Source: an uncultured Lachnospiraceae bacterium (GTDB taxonomy: Bacteria > Bacillota > Clostridia > Lachnospirales > Lachnospiraceae). From it: 5,513 nt of DNA. Position 1 is the stretch's first letter; the number at the start of each line of letters is the position of its first letter. Below are positions 1 through 5,513 of the stretch, piece by piece. Where the stretch lies: positions 1 to 5,513 of the forward strand of contig CAMNGO010000144.1 in assembly GCA_946538445.1 (NCBI GenBank), written 5' to 3'. Below the pieces are notes generated by a model. The model was not told where the DNA came from and ran no database searches. It saw only the letters and a list, made by a program, of their open reading frames with translations. Position numbers and translations under genes: made by a program.

Positions 1-1
1 A

Positions 2-793
2 GTAAGAAAACTAGAGAAAAAGAAAGAAGAGGAAAGAATTGCGGAAGAGCTGAATATGGCGACCAGCATCCAGGCCGGAGCACTTCCCAGCATCTTCCCG
101 GCATTTCCTGACCGGAAAGAGTTCGATATCTACGCTTCCATGACTCCCGCGAAAGAAGTCGGCGGCGACTTCTATGATTTCTTCATGGTGGATGACAATC
201 ACCTGGGTATGGTAATCGCGGATGTATCGGATAAAGGTATCCCTGCTGCATTGTTCATGATGTCATCCAAAATGATCATCAGCAGCCATGCCAAGATGGG
301 CAAATCCCCCAGGGAAGTCCTGGAGGCTGCAAACAATGGTCTTACCACAAACAATATGGAGGATATGTTCGTCACTGTGTGGCTTGGAATACTGGATCTT
401 GAGAGTGGAGTCCTTACCGCTGCCAACGCCGGTCATGAATTCCCAATCCTCATGCAGGCAGGCAGTTCCTTCAAAATCATCAAAGACAAGCATGGCTTTG
501 TCCTTGGCACCATGCCGGATATGTTCTACATAGAATACGAACTCCGGTTGAAACCGGGTGCAAAACTGTTTGTCTATACAGACGGAGTACCGGAAGCCTC
601 CAATGCAGAGAATGAATTCTTTGGACTGGAACGAACAGTGGAAACTCTGAATAAATATAAAGACGGAAGCTCAAGAGAGATCCTGGAACATATGAAAGAA
701 TCCGTGTCCGAATTTGTAGGAGATGCTCCACAATTCGATGATCTTACCATGATGTGCCTGCATTATATCGGCAGCAATCAGACCGGAGAATAA
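2..793 (+). CDS. SpoIIE/RsbU-type PP2C serine/threonine phosphatase, C-terminal part (5' end outside window)
   Basis: The reading frame is open from base 2 to the stop at 791-793 (263 residues visible), so the gene is cut at the left edge. The ATG at 56 is probably internal: the codons before it encode a charged Lys/Glu helix that runs into the IQxxxLPxxFPxFP linker typical of RsbU/SpoIIE-like phosphatases. The PP2C domain fills the rest. The metal-binding acidic residues are present: GGDFYD (about 161-181), DVSDKG (221-238), YTDGV (Asp at 581-583) and FDDLT (734-748), so it should be an active Mn/Mg-dependent phosphatase. Members of this family dephosphorylate anti-sigma-factor antagonists in partner-switching pathways. 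The leading helix suggests an upstream sensor (HAMP, PAS or GAF, possibly membrane-bound), but that is not visible. DVSDKG replaces the more common D-x-S-G-K-G and leaves the metal ligand intact. The gene ends 8 bases before a bidirectional terminator. The family is secure; the specific pathway is unknown. Confidence 0.93.
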   Translation, partial: VRKLEKKKEEERIAEELNMATSIQAGALPSIFPAFPDRKEFDIYASMTPAKEVGGDFYDFFMVDDNHLGMVIADVSDKGIPAALFMMSSKMIISSHAKMGKSPREVLEAANNGLTTNNMEDMFVTVWLGILDLESGVLTAANAGHEFPILMQAGSSFKIIKDKHGFVLGTMPDMFYIEYELRLKPGAKLFVYTDGVPEASNAENEFFGLERTVETLNKYKDGSSREILEHMKESVSEFVGDAPQFDDLTMMCLHYIGSNQTGE

Positions 794-800
794 CAAAAAT

Positions 801-839
801 GACATCAAAAAAGGGCAGTTACCTGCCCTTTTTGATGTC
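801..839. terminator. Bidirectional Rho-independent terminator between convergent genes
   Basis: The GC core GGGCAG/CTGCCC closes a TTAC loop. It is flanked by A-runs on the left and T-runs on the right, and the stem extends outward to GACATC/GATGTC with one unpaired A. Read on plus, the stem is followed by TTTTT; read on minus, by TTTTTT. It lies 8 bases after the phosphatase stop and 14 bases after the amidohydrolase stop, so it can end both transcripts. Confidence 0.9.
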
Positions 840-852
840 CGGAAATACTTGT

Positions 853-2061
853 TCATTTAAAGCATGAGAAGACTGCACATAGATGCAGTAACACCGCATC
901 CAGAAGAACCGGCTCATAGATGGCAAATCTTCCGTTATGATTTTGATAAACCGGTTCCCCCGGTTTTCCACAGCCTACTAAGGCAAAGGTACCCGGGACC
1001 TTGATCTGGTACCAGGAGAAGTCCTCTCCCCCCATCAATGGTTTGACCGGTTGAAATTTCTCTTTCTCAATCACTTCCCGGGCAGTCCCGGCAATCCGTT
1101 CGGTCAGTTCTTTGTCATTGAAGACCGGCGGATGACAGGTACCGGTATATTCCACCTCCGCTTTACCCCGGTAAGATAAGGCGACACTGTTCGCCTTCCT
1201 GCGGATTCCTTCTTCCAGTTTTTCAGAAACCTGCCTGGAATAAGAACGGCAGGTTCCTTCCAGGATGGCTTCTTCGGAGATGACATTATACTGATTACCG
1301 GAATGGAGAGAACCAATGGTTGCTACAGCTCCTTCTGTGGGGTCTGTTTCCCTGGATACCAGAGTCTGAAGATCAAGAACAAATGCAGCAGCCATCACAG
1401 TGGCATCCACCGACAGGTGCGGCTTGGCTGCATGTCCTCCTTTCCCTGTAAACTTTATCATGAACCGGTCAGTCTGGGCCATCCTGGGTCCTTCCTCCAC
1501 AGAAATAATACCTGCAGGAATTTCAGAGAACAGATGGAGACCAAAGATCTCATCCACATCCTCCAGAACTCCCAGTCTGATGAGCCTCCTGGCTCCTTCT
1601 GTATTCTCTTCCGACGCCTGAAAGATCAGTTTCACCCGGACCGGAAGAGATTCCTCCATACTTTTTAGTATTTTTGCCGCGCCCAGAAGAGCGGCGGTGT
1701 GTCCGTCATGACCGCAGGCATGCATCTTTCCTTCATGGCAGGATGCAAAGGAACAGTTCGTCTCCTCCTTCACCGGCAGTCCGTCGATATCGGCTCTTAG
1801 GGCAATGGTTCTGATGCTTCTTCCACCGGCGCCTCCCTCTTTCCGATTCTCTGCCGGCTCCGGTCCGATATAAGCCACACATCCCGTCTCATCCAGAGAG
1901 ATTGGTTCGATGGACATCTTTTTCAACTGTTCTTTGATGTATTTCGTCGTCTTATATTCCTGCAAAGACAGCTCCGGTATCCGGTGGAGCTCATGATAGA
2001 TAGCCAGCACCTCATCAAATACCTTTTCTGCCTCCTGTTTTAAAAATGTAATATTTTCCAT
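853..2061 (-). CDS. M20D-family metallo-amidohydrolase (N-acyl amino acid / hippurate hydrolase type)
   Basis: The protein has 402 residues, the usual length for M20D hydrolases, which split the amide bond of N-acyl amino acids (hippurate, N-acetyl amino acids, indole-acetyl or aminobenzoyl conjugates) using two metal ions in the cytoplasm. Visible motifs are RADIDGLPVKEE (89-100), HACGHDGH (114-121), FQASEE (148-152), GLH (174-176), GKGGHAAKPH in the inserted dimerisation/lid domain (206-215) and MGGEDF (343-348), with His375 near the C-terminus. By family knowledge Cys116, His118, Glu152, His176 and His375 are the likely metal ligands and Glu151 the catalytic base; all are present. No signal peptide is seen. 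I chose the ATG at 2061 because AGGGGA precedes it by about six bases. A longer frame from 2115 would start inside the regulator gene and adds 18 residues unlike the family. It is the second gene of an operon, 26 bases after the PucR-type regulator. The substrate cannot be assigned. Confidence 0.93.
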   Translation of the reverse strand: MENITFLKQEAEKVFDEVLAIYHELHRIPELSLQEYKTTKYIKEQLKKMSIEPISLDETGCVAYIGPEPAENRKEGGAGGRSIRTIALRADIDGLPVKEETNCSFASCHEGKMHACGHDGHTAALLGAAKILKSMEESLPVRVKLIFQASEENTEGARRLIRLGVLEDVDEIFGLHLFSEIPAGIISVEEGPRMAQTDRFMIKFTGKGGHAAKPHLSVDATVMAAAFVLDLQTLVSRETDPTEGAVATIGSLHSGNQYNVISEEAILEGTCRSYSRQVSEKLEEGIRRKANSVALSYRGKAEVEYTGTCHPPVFNDKELTERIAGTAREVIEKEKFQPVKPLMGGEDFSWYQIKVPGTFALVGCGKPGEPVYQNHNGRFAIYEPVLLDAVLLHLCAVFSCFK

Positions 2062-2087
2062 TTCTATTCCCCTGTTTATTACTATGA

Positions 2088-3245
2088 TCACACATCCATA
2101 TGCATGATCAGGCATGCGATCTGATAGTTCATTTTTTCCTCTGAAGTAGACAGGTCTGTACCCAGAAGTTTTTTAATCTTATTGATCCGGTACATCAAAG
2201 TATTCCGATGAATGAACATCTTATCAGCCATGGCCCGAAAGCTTCCTTCCAGTTCCAGATACGTCTCCAGCGTTTCGACATATTGTCCGTCATGCTCTTT
2301 ATCATAATTGATCAATGGCCTGAGCAAATCCTCACTCATCTCCCGCAGAAGGGCTTTGTCCGGTACAAGACTGAGGAGGCGATAGATTCCCATCTCATCA
2401 AAATACAGACGTCTTTTTCCTGTGGTGATGGCCATGTTAAGTGCTGATCTGGCCCGCATATAGGTAACATTCAGATTCTCCAGGCCCCGAATCCTGCTAC
2501 CGATCCCGATGTAATACTCTGTCCCCGGCATTCTCACATGAATCCGATGTTCAAAATCCTTGAGAACCTTATTCATGACATCTGATGGCAGGTCATTACA
2601 CACCAGCACGAAACTGGAATCATAGTAGAAGAAACTGCAGTTATGCGTAACATTTTCAAAGAAGAGTTCCATCCGGTAGCCGATTCTCCTTCGTTCCACC
2701 GTATCCATGGTATCAAGCCCCGGAATTGTCAGCAGAATAATCTGGAATTCTCCATCCACATCGAAATACTGAAGCAGATCCTGCTTGGCAGACGCAGCCT
2801 GATCCGGCGATCCGATTGCCCTGATAAAAGCAGCACTGATCTGTTCATCAGTCATACCTTGCAGGAAGATTCGCACACTCACATCCTTGATCATATCTAT
2901 CAGGTAGATCTCCCAGGGTATGATCAGTAATGGCAGATTTACCTCATTGCACAGGTTGATAACCGATTGTGGAATCTCAGCAACATAAAAACCGACGTTC
3001 ACAACCAAACCAGCTGCATGACGGGTATGAAGTTCCTGAACCAGATTCAAGAGCTTCTCTTCACTGTCAAATCCCATCCCCGTCGTGACGGCCAGCTCCT
3101 TCCCCACCAGATGGCGCAGTATCGTGAAATCTTCGATCATGAGCAGCCAGCTGATGGAATTCGACCAGCCGTGGTCCCCTGCAATCATGGATATCTTATA
3201 TTGGTCCCCTGTCAGTGTCAGCATATCCTCTATCGTAAATCCCAT
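2088..3245 (-). CDS. PucR/CdaR-family transcriptional regulator
   Basis: This 385-residue cytoplasmic regulator has the standard three-part layout. The N-terminal PucR ligand-sensing domain is at about 8-120 (starts FTIEDMLTL; also GMGFDSEEKL and NLPLLIIPWE). A CdaR GGDEF-like middle domain is at about 135-280 (YIGIGSRIRGLENL then YMRARSAL). A C-terminal PucR helix-turn-helix is at about 325-383 (ETYLELEGSFRAMADKMFIH, then RNTLMYRINKIKKLL). Family members are mostly activators that sense purine breakdown products, sugar acids, amino acids or related metabolites and control neighbouring catabolic genes. Lying directly upstream of an M20D amidohydrolase, it probably controls that gene and perhaps itself; this is inferred from context. 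The start is well supported: AAGGAGAGG at 3253-3261 lies seven bases before the ATG. The length is slightly short for the family (often 400-550) but no domain is missing. The effector is unknown. Confidence 0.93.
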   Translation of the reverse strand: MGFTIEDMLTLTGDQYKISMIAGDHGWSNSISWLLMIEDFTILRHLVGKELAVTTGMGFDSEEKLLNLVQELHTRHAAGLVVNVGFYVAEIPQSVINLCNEVNLPLLIIPWEIYLIDMIKDVSVRIFLQGMTDEQISAAFIRAIGSPDQAASAKQDLLQYFDVDGEFQIILLTIPGLDTMDTVERRRIGYRMELFFENVTHNCSFFYYDSSFVLVCNDLPSDVMNKVLKDFEHRIHVRMPGTEYYIGIGSRIRGLENLNVTYMRARSALNMAITTGKRRLYFDEMGIYRLLSLVPDKALLREMSEDLLRPLINYDKEHDGQYVETLETYLELEGSFRAMADKMFIHRNTLMYRINKIKKLLGTDLSTSEEKMNYQIACLIMHMDV

Positions 3246-3252
3246 GTGAACA

Positions 3253-3261
3253 CCTCTCCTT
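3253..3261 (-). promoter_or_regulatory. Ribosome binding site of the PucR-type regulator
   Basis: On the minus strand the sequence reads AAGGAGAGG, seven bases before the ATG at 3245. It fixes the start of the regulator gene. Confidence 0.85.
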
Positions 3262-3291
3262 AATTATTATGCTCGCAGCACAAATAATCTG

Positions 3292-3320
3292 ATTTTATTC
3301 TAGCTTGCAGCCCATTGAAA
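3292..3320 (-). promoter_or_regulatory. Possible promoter of the pucR-type/amidohydrolase operon
   Basis: On the minus strand TAAAAT (3292-3297) is preceded at 17 bases by TTTCAA (3315-3320), a poor -35. An alternative -10, TAGAAT, lies at 3297-3302 with no good -35 at the right distance. A weak core promoter would fit a gene that needs an activator, but the exact position is uncertain. Confidence 0.3.
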
Positions 3321-3342
3321 TCATTTTTCAGTATGGTATTCT
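3315..3342 (+). promoter_or_regulatory. Sigma-A-type promoter of the 55-residue ORF
   Basis: TTGAAA (3315-3320) and TATTCT (3337-3342) are separated by 16 bases, and a TG one base before the -10 (3334-3335) makes it an extended -10 promoter. Transcription would start near 3349, giving a leader of about 45 bases. The -35 lies in the same stretch as the proposed opposite-strand promoter, so the two units may interfere with each other. Confidence 0.65.
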
Positions 3343-3360
3343 TGTTACAAGAGACAAGAA
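3339..3360. promoter_or_regulatory. Inverted repeat over the -10 and start site: candidate operator
   Basis: TTCTTGT (3339-3345) and ACAAGAA (3354-3360) form a perfect 7-base inverted repeat with an 8-base spacer. Inside it, CTTGT-T-ACAAG (3341-3351) is a second, tighter palindrome, and ACAAGA occurs twice at a 7-base period (3347-3352 and 3354-3359). The element begins inside the -10 hexamer and covers the predicted start site, the usual place for a repressor. It could also act as a short 5' hairpin in the RNA. Which protein binds it, if any, is unknown. Confidence 0.45.
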
Positions 3361-3381
3361 CAGATATAAAAAAAACATAAC

Positions 3382-3387
3382 AGGAGG
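3382..3387 (+). promoter_or_regulatory. Consensus ribosome binding site of the 55-residue ORF
   Basis: A perfect AGGAGG lies eight bases before the ATG at 3396. This is the main evidence that the short ORF is translated. Confidence 0.85.
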
Positions 3388-3395
3388 TACTTAAA

Positions 3396-3563
3396 ATGTC
3401 AACATATACAGCATTTATTTATGAAAACCACCACTTACAGGAGCATAAACCGGAATGGATGAGAGCTGAGCGCTATGAGTACTGCGAACAGGTAAAAAGC
3501 TTAACATCCGCCCGCAAGGGATTTATCAAGACTCTTACAGATCGCATTAAATTCCACAACTAA
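3396..3563 (+). CDS. Small hypothetical protein, 55 residues
   Basis: I do not recognise this protein. It starts with MSTYTAFIYENHH and ends with KGFIKTLTDRIKFHN, with a single cysteine (Cys30, in ERYEYCEQ). It is rich in charged and aromatic residues (nine Lys/Arg, seven Asp/Glu, four His, five Tyr, one Trp), has no signal peptide or membrane segment, and would be a slightly basic cytoplasmic protein, probably helical from about residue 20 onward. That it is a real gene is supported by an extended -10 promoter, a consensus AGGAGG at ideal spacing, and a Rho-independent terminator 45 bases after the stop, which together form a complete single-gene unit. It lies divergent from the PucR-type regulator and upstream of the flavoprotein, which has its own promoter. 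Possible roles such as a small regulator or a protein-binding factor are guesses; no function is assigned. Confidence 0.8.
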   Translation: MSTYTAFIYENHHLQEHKPEWMRAERYEYCEQVKSLTSARKGFIKTLTDRIKFHN

Positions 3564-3607
3564 TGCTCTGAAGTTAGGTTAACAATTCAGAACATATTAT
3601 GATAAAC

Positions 3608-3647
3608 AGACAGGGATTGTATCAACATACAGCCCCTGTCTTTTTTT
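3608..3647 (+). terminator. Rho-independent terminator of the 55-residue ORF
   Basis: AGACAGGG (3608-3615) pairs with CCCTGTCT (3634-3641). After a small internal loop, TGTAT (3618-3622) pairs with ATACA (3627-3631) around a CAAC loop. The stem is followed by a run of seven T (3641-3647). Confidence 0.9.
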
Positions 3648-3648
3648 G

Positions 3649-3677
3649 TTGACCATATCGAAAAAACATGTTCTAAT
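3649..3677 (+). promoter_or_regulatory. Extended -10 promoter of the FAD-dependent dehydrogenase gene
   Basis: TTGACC (3649-3654) and TCTAAT (3672-3677) are each one base off consensus and separated by exactly 17 bases. TG at 3669-3670 gives the extended -10. Transcription would start near 3684, leaving a leader of about 57 bases. The -35 begins two bases after the T-run of the preceding terminator, so the flavoprotein gene is transcribed independently of the small ORF. A weak inverted repeat GTATA/TATAC (3685-3689, 3696-3700) lies at the start site. Confidence 0.75.
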
Positions 3678-3740
3678 ACATTTGGTATAAGTCTATATAC
3701 AGGAAAACAATAATCTTCATCTGAGGAAAGGAATAAATTG

Positions 3741-5108
3741 ATGGATTACGATGTTATAATTGTCGGAGCAGGTCCCGGAGGGATCTTCGCTGCATATGAA
3801 TTGAAAAAACAGAGCCCCAAGATAAAAGTGGCTGTCTTTGAATCAGGCTATGCCCTGGAAGATAGAAAATGTCCCATTGACGGAGTTAATGTAAAAAGCT
3901 GTATCCGATGCAAAACCTGCTCCATCATGAGCGGTTTCGGTGGAGCAGGCGCATTTTCCGACGGAAAATATAATATCACGAATGATTTTGGCGGAACTCT
4001 TTACGAATATATAGGCCACCGGGAAGCCCTGGACCTCATGCATTATGTAGATGAGATCAATCTGGCCCACGGCGGTGCCGGGACAAAACTGTACTCCACG
4101 GCCAATTCCGATATCAAGAAGAAATGTATGCAGAACAAAATGAAGCTGCTGGATGCTTCCGTACGGCATCTCGGAACGGATATCAATTATATCGTATTAG
4201 AGAATCTGTATAATAAACTTAAGGACAAGGTGGACTTCTTCTTCCAGACTCCGGTCAGCTCCGTAGAAGTTATGGCAGACGGCTATAAGGTGATTACAGA
4301 AAACGGTGAGTGCACAGCGCCCAGATGTATCCTGTCAGTAGGCCGCAGTGGAAGCAAATGGATGGAACAGGTATGTAAGGACCTGCAGATCCCCACCAAT
4401 TCCAGCAGAGTGGATCTGGGAGTGCGGGTAGAGCTGCCTGCAGCCATCTTCTCCCACCTGACGGATGATCTTTATGAAAGTAAGATTGTATACCGCACAG
4501 AGAAATTTGAAGATAAAGTACGTACCTTCTGTATGAATCCTAAAGGAAGCGTAGTCAATGAGAACACAAACGGTATCGTGACGGTGAACGGTCACAGTTA
4601 TGATAACCCGGAAAAGCAGACGGATAATACCAACTTCGCCCTTCTTGTTTCCAAACACTTCTCCTTACCATTTAAAGACAGTAACGGTTACGGGGAAAGT
4701 ATCGCCAGACTCTCCAATATGCTGGGCGGCGGCGTAATCGTACAGCGTTTTGGTGACCTGATCCGGGGTCGGCGAAGTACAGCAAAAAGAATCGAGGAAA
4801 GCTTCGTCAGACCGACTCTGCAAGCGGAGCCCGGAGATCTGAGCTTGGTATTGCCTAAGCGAATCATGGATTGTATCATCGAGATGATCTATGCCCTGGA
4901 TAAAATCGCACCGGGAACAGCCAACGACGATACCCTTTTATATGGTGTTGAGGTCAAGTTCTACAATATGGAAGTCCAGGTCAACGAACATCTGGAATCC
5001 CGTTATCCGGGACTATATGTAATCGGTGACGGCAGTGGGGTAACACACTCCTTATCCCATGCTTCAGCCAGCGGAGTCTATGTGGCAAGGGATATTTTAT
5101 CAAGATAA
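3741..5108 (+). CDS. FAD-dependent dehydrogenase/oxidoreductase, COG2509 type
   Basis: The protein has 455 residues. An N-terminal Rossmann fold binds FAD (DVIIVGAGPGGIFAA; G9-x-G11-x-x-G14), with Glu34 at the end of the second strand for the ribose. A cysteine-rich segment follows: Cys44, then Cys54-x-x-Cys57-x-x-Cys60, and directly after it GFGGAGAFSDGK (65-76). The C-terminal FAD motif is GLYVIGDGSG (424-433), followed by the closing helix. This arrangement fits the poorly characterised COG2509 FAD-dependent dehydrogenases, common in anaerobes; the substrate and electron partner are unknown. The Cys cluster could bind a metal or iron-sulfur centre or be redox-active; this is inference. No signal peptide or membrane span is seen. 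I chose the ATG at 3741 over the in-frame TTG at 3738 because AGGAAAGG (3724-3731) is nine bases from the ATG. It is a single-gene unit with its own promoter, convergent with the next gene. Confidence 0.9.
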   Translation: MDYDVIIVGAGPGGIFAAYELKKQSPKIKVAVFESGYALEDRKCPIDGVNVKSCIRCKTCSIMSGFGGAGAFSDGKYNITNDFGGTLYEYIGHREALDLMHYVDEINLAHGGAGTKLYSTANSDIKKKCMQNKMKLLDASVRHLGTDINYIVLENLYNKLKDKVDFFFQTPVSSVEVMADGYKVITENGECTAPRCILSVGRSGSKWMEQVCKDLQIPTNSSRVDLGVRVELPAAIFSHLTDDLYESKIVYRTEKFEDKVRTFCMNPKGSVVNENTNGIVTVNGHSYDNPEKQTDNTNFALLVSKHFSLPFKDSNGYGESIARLSNMLGGGVIVQRFGDLIRGRRSTAKRIEESFVRPTLQAEPGDLSLVLPKRIMDCIIEMIYALDKIAPGTANDDTLLYGVEVKFYNMEVQVNEHLESRYPGLYVIGDGSGVTHSLSHASASGVYVARDILSR

Positions 5109-5120
5109 TTTATATGTAAA

Positions 5121-5171
5121 TAAAACAGGCAGGCGGTTGATCTACCTATATCATCCCGCACTGCCTGCTTT
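5121..5171 (-). terminator. Terminator hairpin between convergent genes
   Basis: CAGGCAG (5126-5132) pairs with CTGCCTG (5161-5167). The stem continues as GCGG (5133-5136) with CCGC (5156-5159) and TGAT (5138-5141) with ATCA (5150-5153), with small bulges. On the minus strand it is followed by TTTTATTT, a fair U-tract that would end the A/E/K-rich gene. On plus only CTTT follows, so termination of the flavoprotein gene here is weaker. Confidence 0.75.
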
Positions 5172-5183
5172 GGTTCGTTCTTA

Positions 5184-5513
5184 TTATTTCTGGTTCTCAA
5201 CGATGTTCTTTACGATAGCATCGATTGCTTCTTTGTTGAAGTTGTCTGCAGTTAAACCTGCTGCTGTGAATTCCTCAGCGCTCTTGTACTCAGTATCACC
5301 GATCTTGATGCTGAACTTGATGAGCTTAGCAAGACCTGCCATGTCTTCTTTCTGAATAGCTTCCTTGACAGCTTTTTCTGCCTTTGCTTCTTTTTCAGCT
5401 GCTTCTTTAGCTGCCTTCTCTTTGGCTTCTTTCTCAGCTGCTTCCTTGGCTGCCTTCTCGGCTGCTTCTTTCTCAGCTTTCTCCTTAGCTGCTTTCTCCT
5501 TGGCCTCTTTCTC
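5184..5513 (-). CDS. Ala/Glu/Lys-rich repeat protein, C-terminal part (5' end outside window)
   Basis: The minus-strand frame is open from the right edge to the TAA at 5184-5186, which is followed by a second in-frame TAA; 109 residues are visible and the start lies beyond the window. The first 48 visible residues are only Ala, Glu and Lys, arranged in degenerate 13-residue units (pattern AAKEAAEKEAKEK). This should form a long, highly charged helix, either a single stable helix or a coiled coil. The last 60 or so residues are of normal composition and look like a small folded domain (GLAKLIKFSIKIGDTEYKSA, then TAAGLTADNFNKEAIDAIVK), ending in NIVENQK. I do not recognise this domain. Such helical regions often act as spacers in surface or cell-wall proteins, but whether there is a signal peptide cannot be seen. 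Consistent codon use, a sensible C-terminal domain and a downstream terminator support a real gene. Function unknown. Confidence 0.8.
   Translation of the reverse strand, partial: EKEAKEKAAKEKAEKEAAEKAAKEAAEKEAKEKAAKEAAEKEAKAEKAVKEAIQKEDMAGLAKLIKFSIKIGDTEYKSAEEFTAAGLTADNFNKEAIDAIVKNIVENQK
5376..5513 (-). repeat. 39-bp tandem coding repeats (13-residue A/E/K units)
   Basis: Three full units are seen at 5454-5492, 5415-5453 and 5376-5414, plus the last seven codons of another at 5493-5513. At protein level the middle unit is AAKEAAEKEAKEK; the next differs only in its last two positions and the previous one in two. The DNA copies are diverged mainly at third positions, so the array is old or under protein-level selection. 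It continues past the window edge. Confidence 0.8.

Noticed and set aside
1303..1668. Plus-strand ORF inside the M20D hydrolase gene
   Set aside because: It is antisense to a strongly supported enzyme gene and has no family features or RBS; it is a shadow frame.
2062..2115. Upstream in-frame ATG at 2115 as the start of the M20D hydrolase, overlapping the regulator's 3' end
   Set aside because: It adds 18 residues not typical of the family and has no good RBS, whereas the ATG at 2061 has AGGGGA at proper spacing and the family's usual N-terminus.
3246..3395. Riboswitch or structured leader RNA in the divergent intergenic region
   Set aside because: The predicted leaders are only about 45-60 bases long, with no conserved aptamer-like pairing and no terminator before either start codon.
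3589..3674. AGAACAT (3589-3595) and ATGTTCT (3668-3674) as a distant inverted repeat around the terminator
   Set aside because: Seven-base arms about 72 bases apart in AT-rich DNA are expected by chance, and the terminator hairpin between them is more stable.
3738..3740. TTG at 3738 as the start of the flavoprotein
   Set aside because: The ATG directly after it has better spacing to AGGAAAGG and gives the normal short lead-in to the FAD-binding strand.
5059..5355. Plus-strand ORF overlapping the flavoprotein end and the A/E/K gene
   Set aside because: It crosses the terminator hairpin, lacks an RBS, and lies opposite the minus-strand gene, whose composition and codon use look genuine.

Overview
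The window looks like chromosomal DNA from a Firmicute, most likely a Clostridia/Lachnospiraceae-type anaerobe. The reasons are strong AGGAGG-type ribosome binding sites, sigma-A-like promoters, short Rho-independent terminators, moderate GC content, a SpoIIE-type PP2C phosphatase, and a PucR/CdaR-type regulator. The genus is an inference. I see no RNA genes, insertion sequences, CRISPR arrays or prophage genes.

Layout: (1) Positions 2-793 (+) hold the 3' part of a SpoIIE/RsbU-type serine/threonine phosphatase whose N-terminal sensory part lies outside the window. (2) A bidirectional terminator (801-839) separates it from a convergent two-gene unit on the minus strand. This unit is a PucR-family regulator (3245-2088) followed 26 bases later by an M20D metallo-amidohydrolase (2061-853). 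(3) The divergent intergenic region 3246-3395 carries a good promoter for a 55-residue ORF (3396-3563, +) that has a strong RBS and its own terminator (3608-3647). An inverted repeat overlaps the -10 of that promoter. (4) A second, extended -10 promoter begins in the terminator tail and drives an FAD-dependent dehydrogenase of the COG2509 type (3741-5108, +), which has a conserved-looking CxxCxxC cluster. (5) A terminator hairpin (5121-5171) separates it from a convergent minus-strand gene that runs off the right edge (5184 to beyond 5513). That gene encodes a protein with at least 48 consecutive Ala/Glu/Lys residues arranged in 13-residue repeats.

How the parts may work together: the regulator and hydrolase form a probable substrate-responsive catabolic operon that releases amino acids from an N-acyl compound; the substrate is unknown. 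The small ORF and the flavoprotein are two separate tandem transcription units, so no shared function can be claimed. The phosphatase belongs to a partner-switching or stress signalling system that cannot be identified from this fragment. Most of the window is ordinary housekeeping or accessory metabolism. The least explained items are the 55-residue protein with its possible operator, the cysteine cluster of the flavoprotein, and the A/E/K repeat protein.
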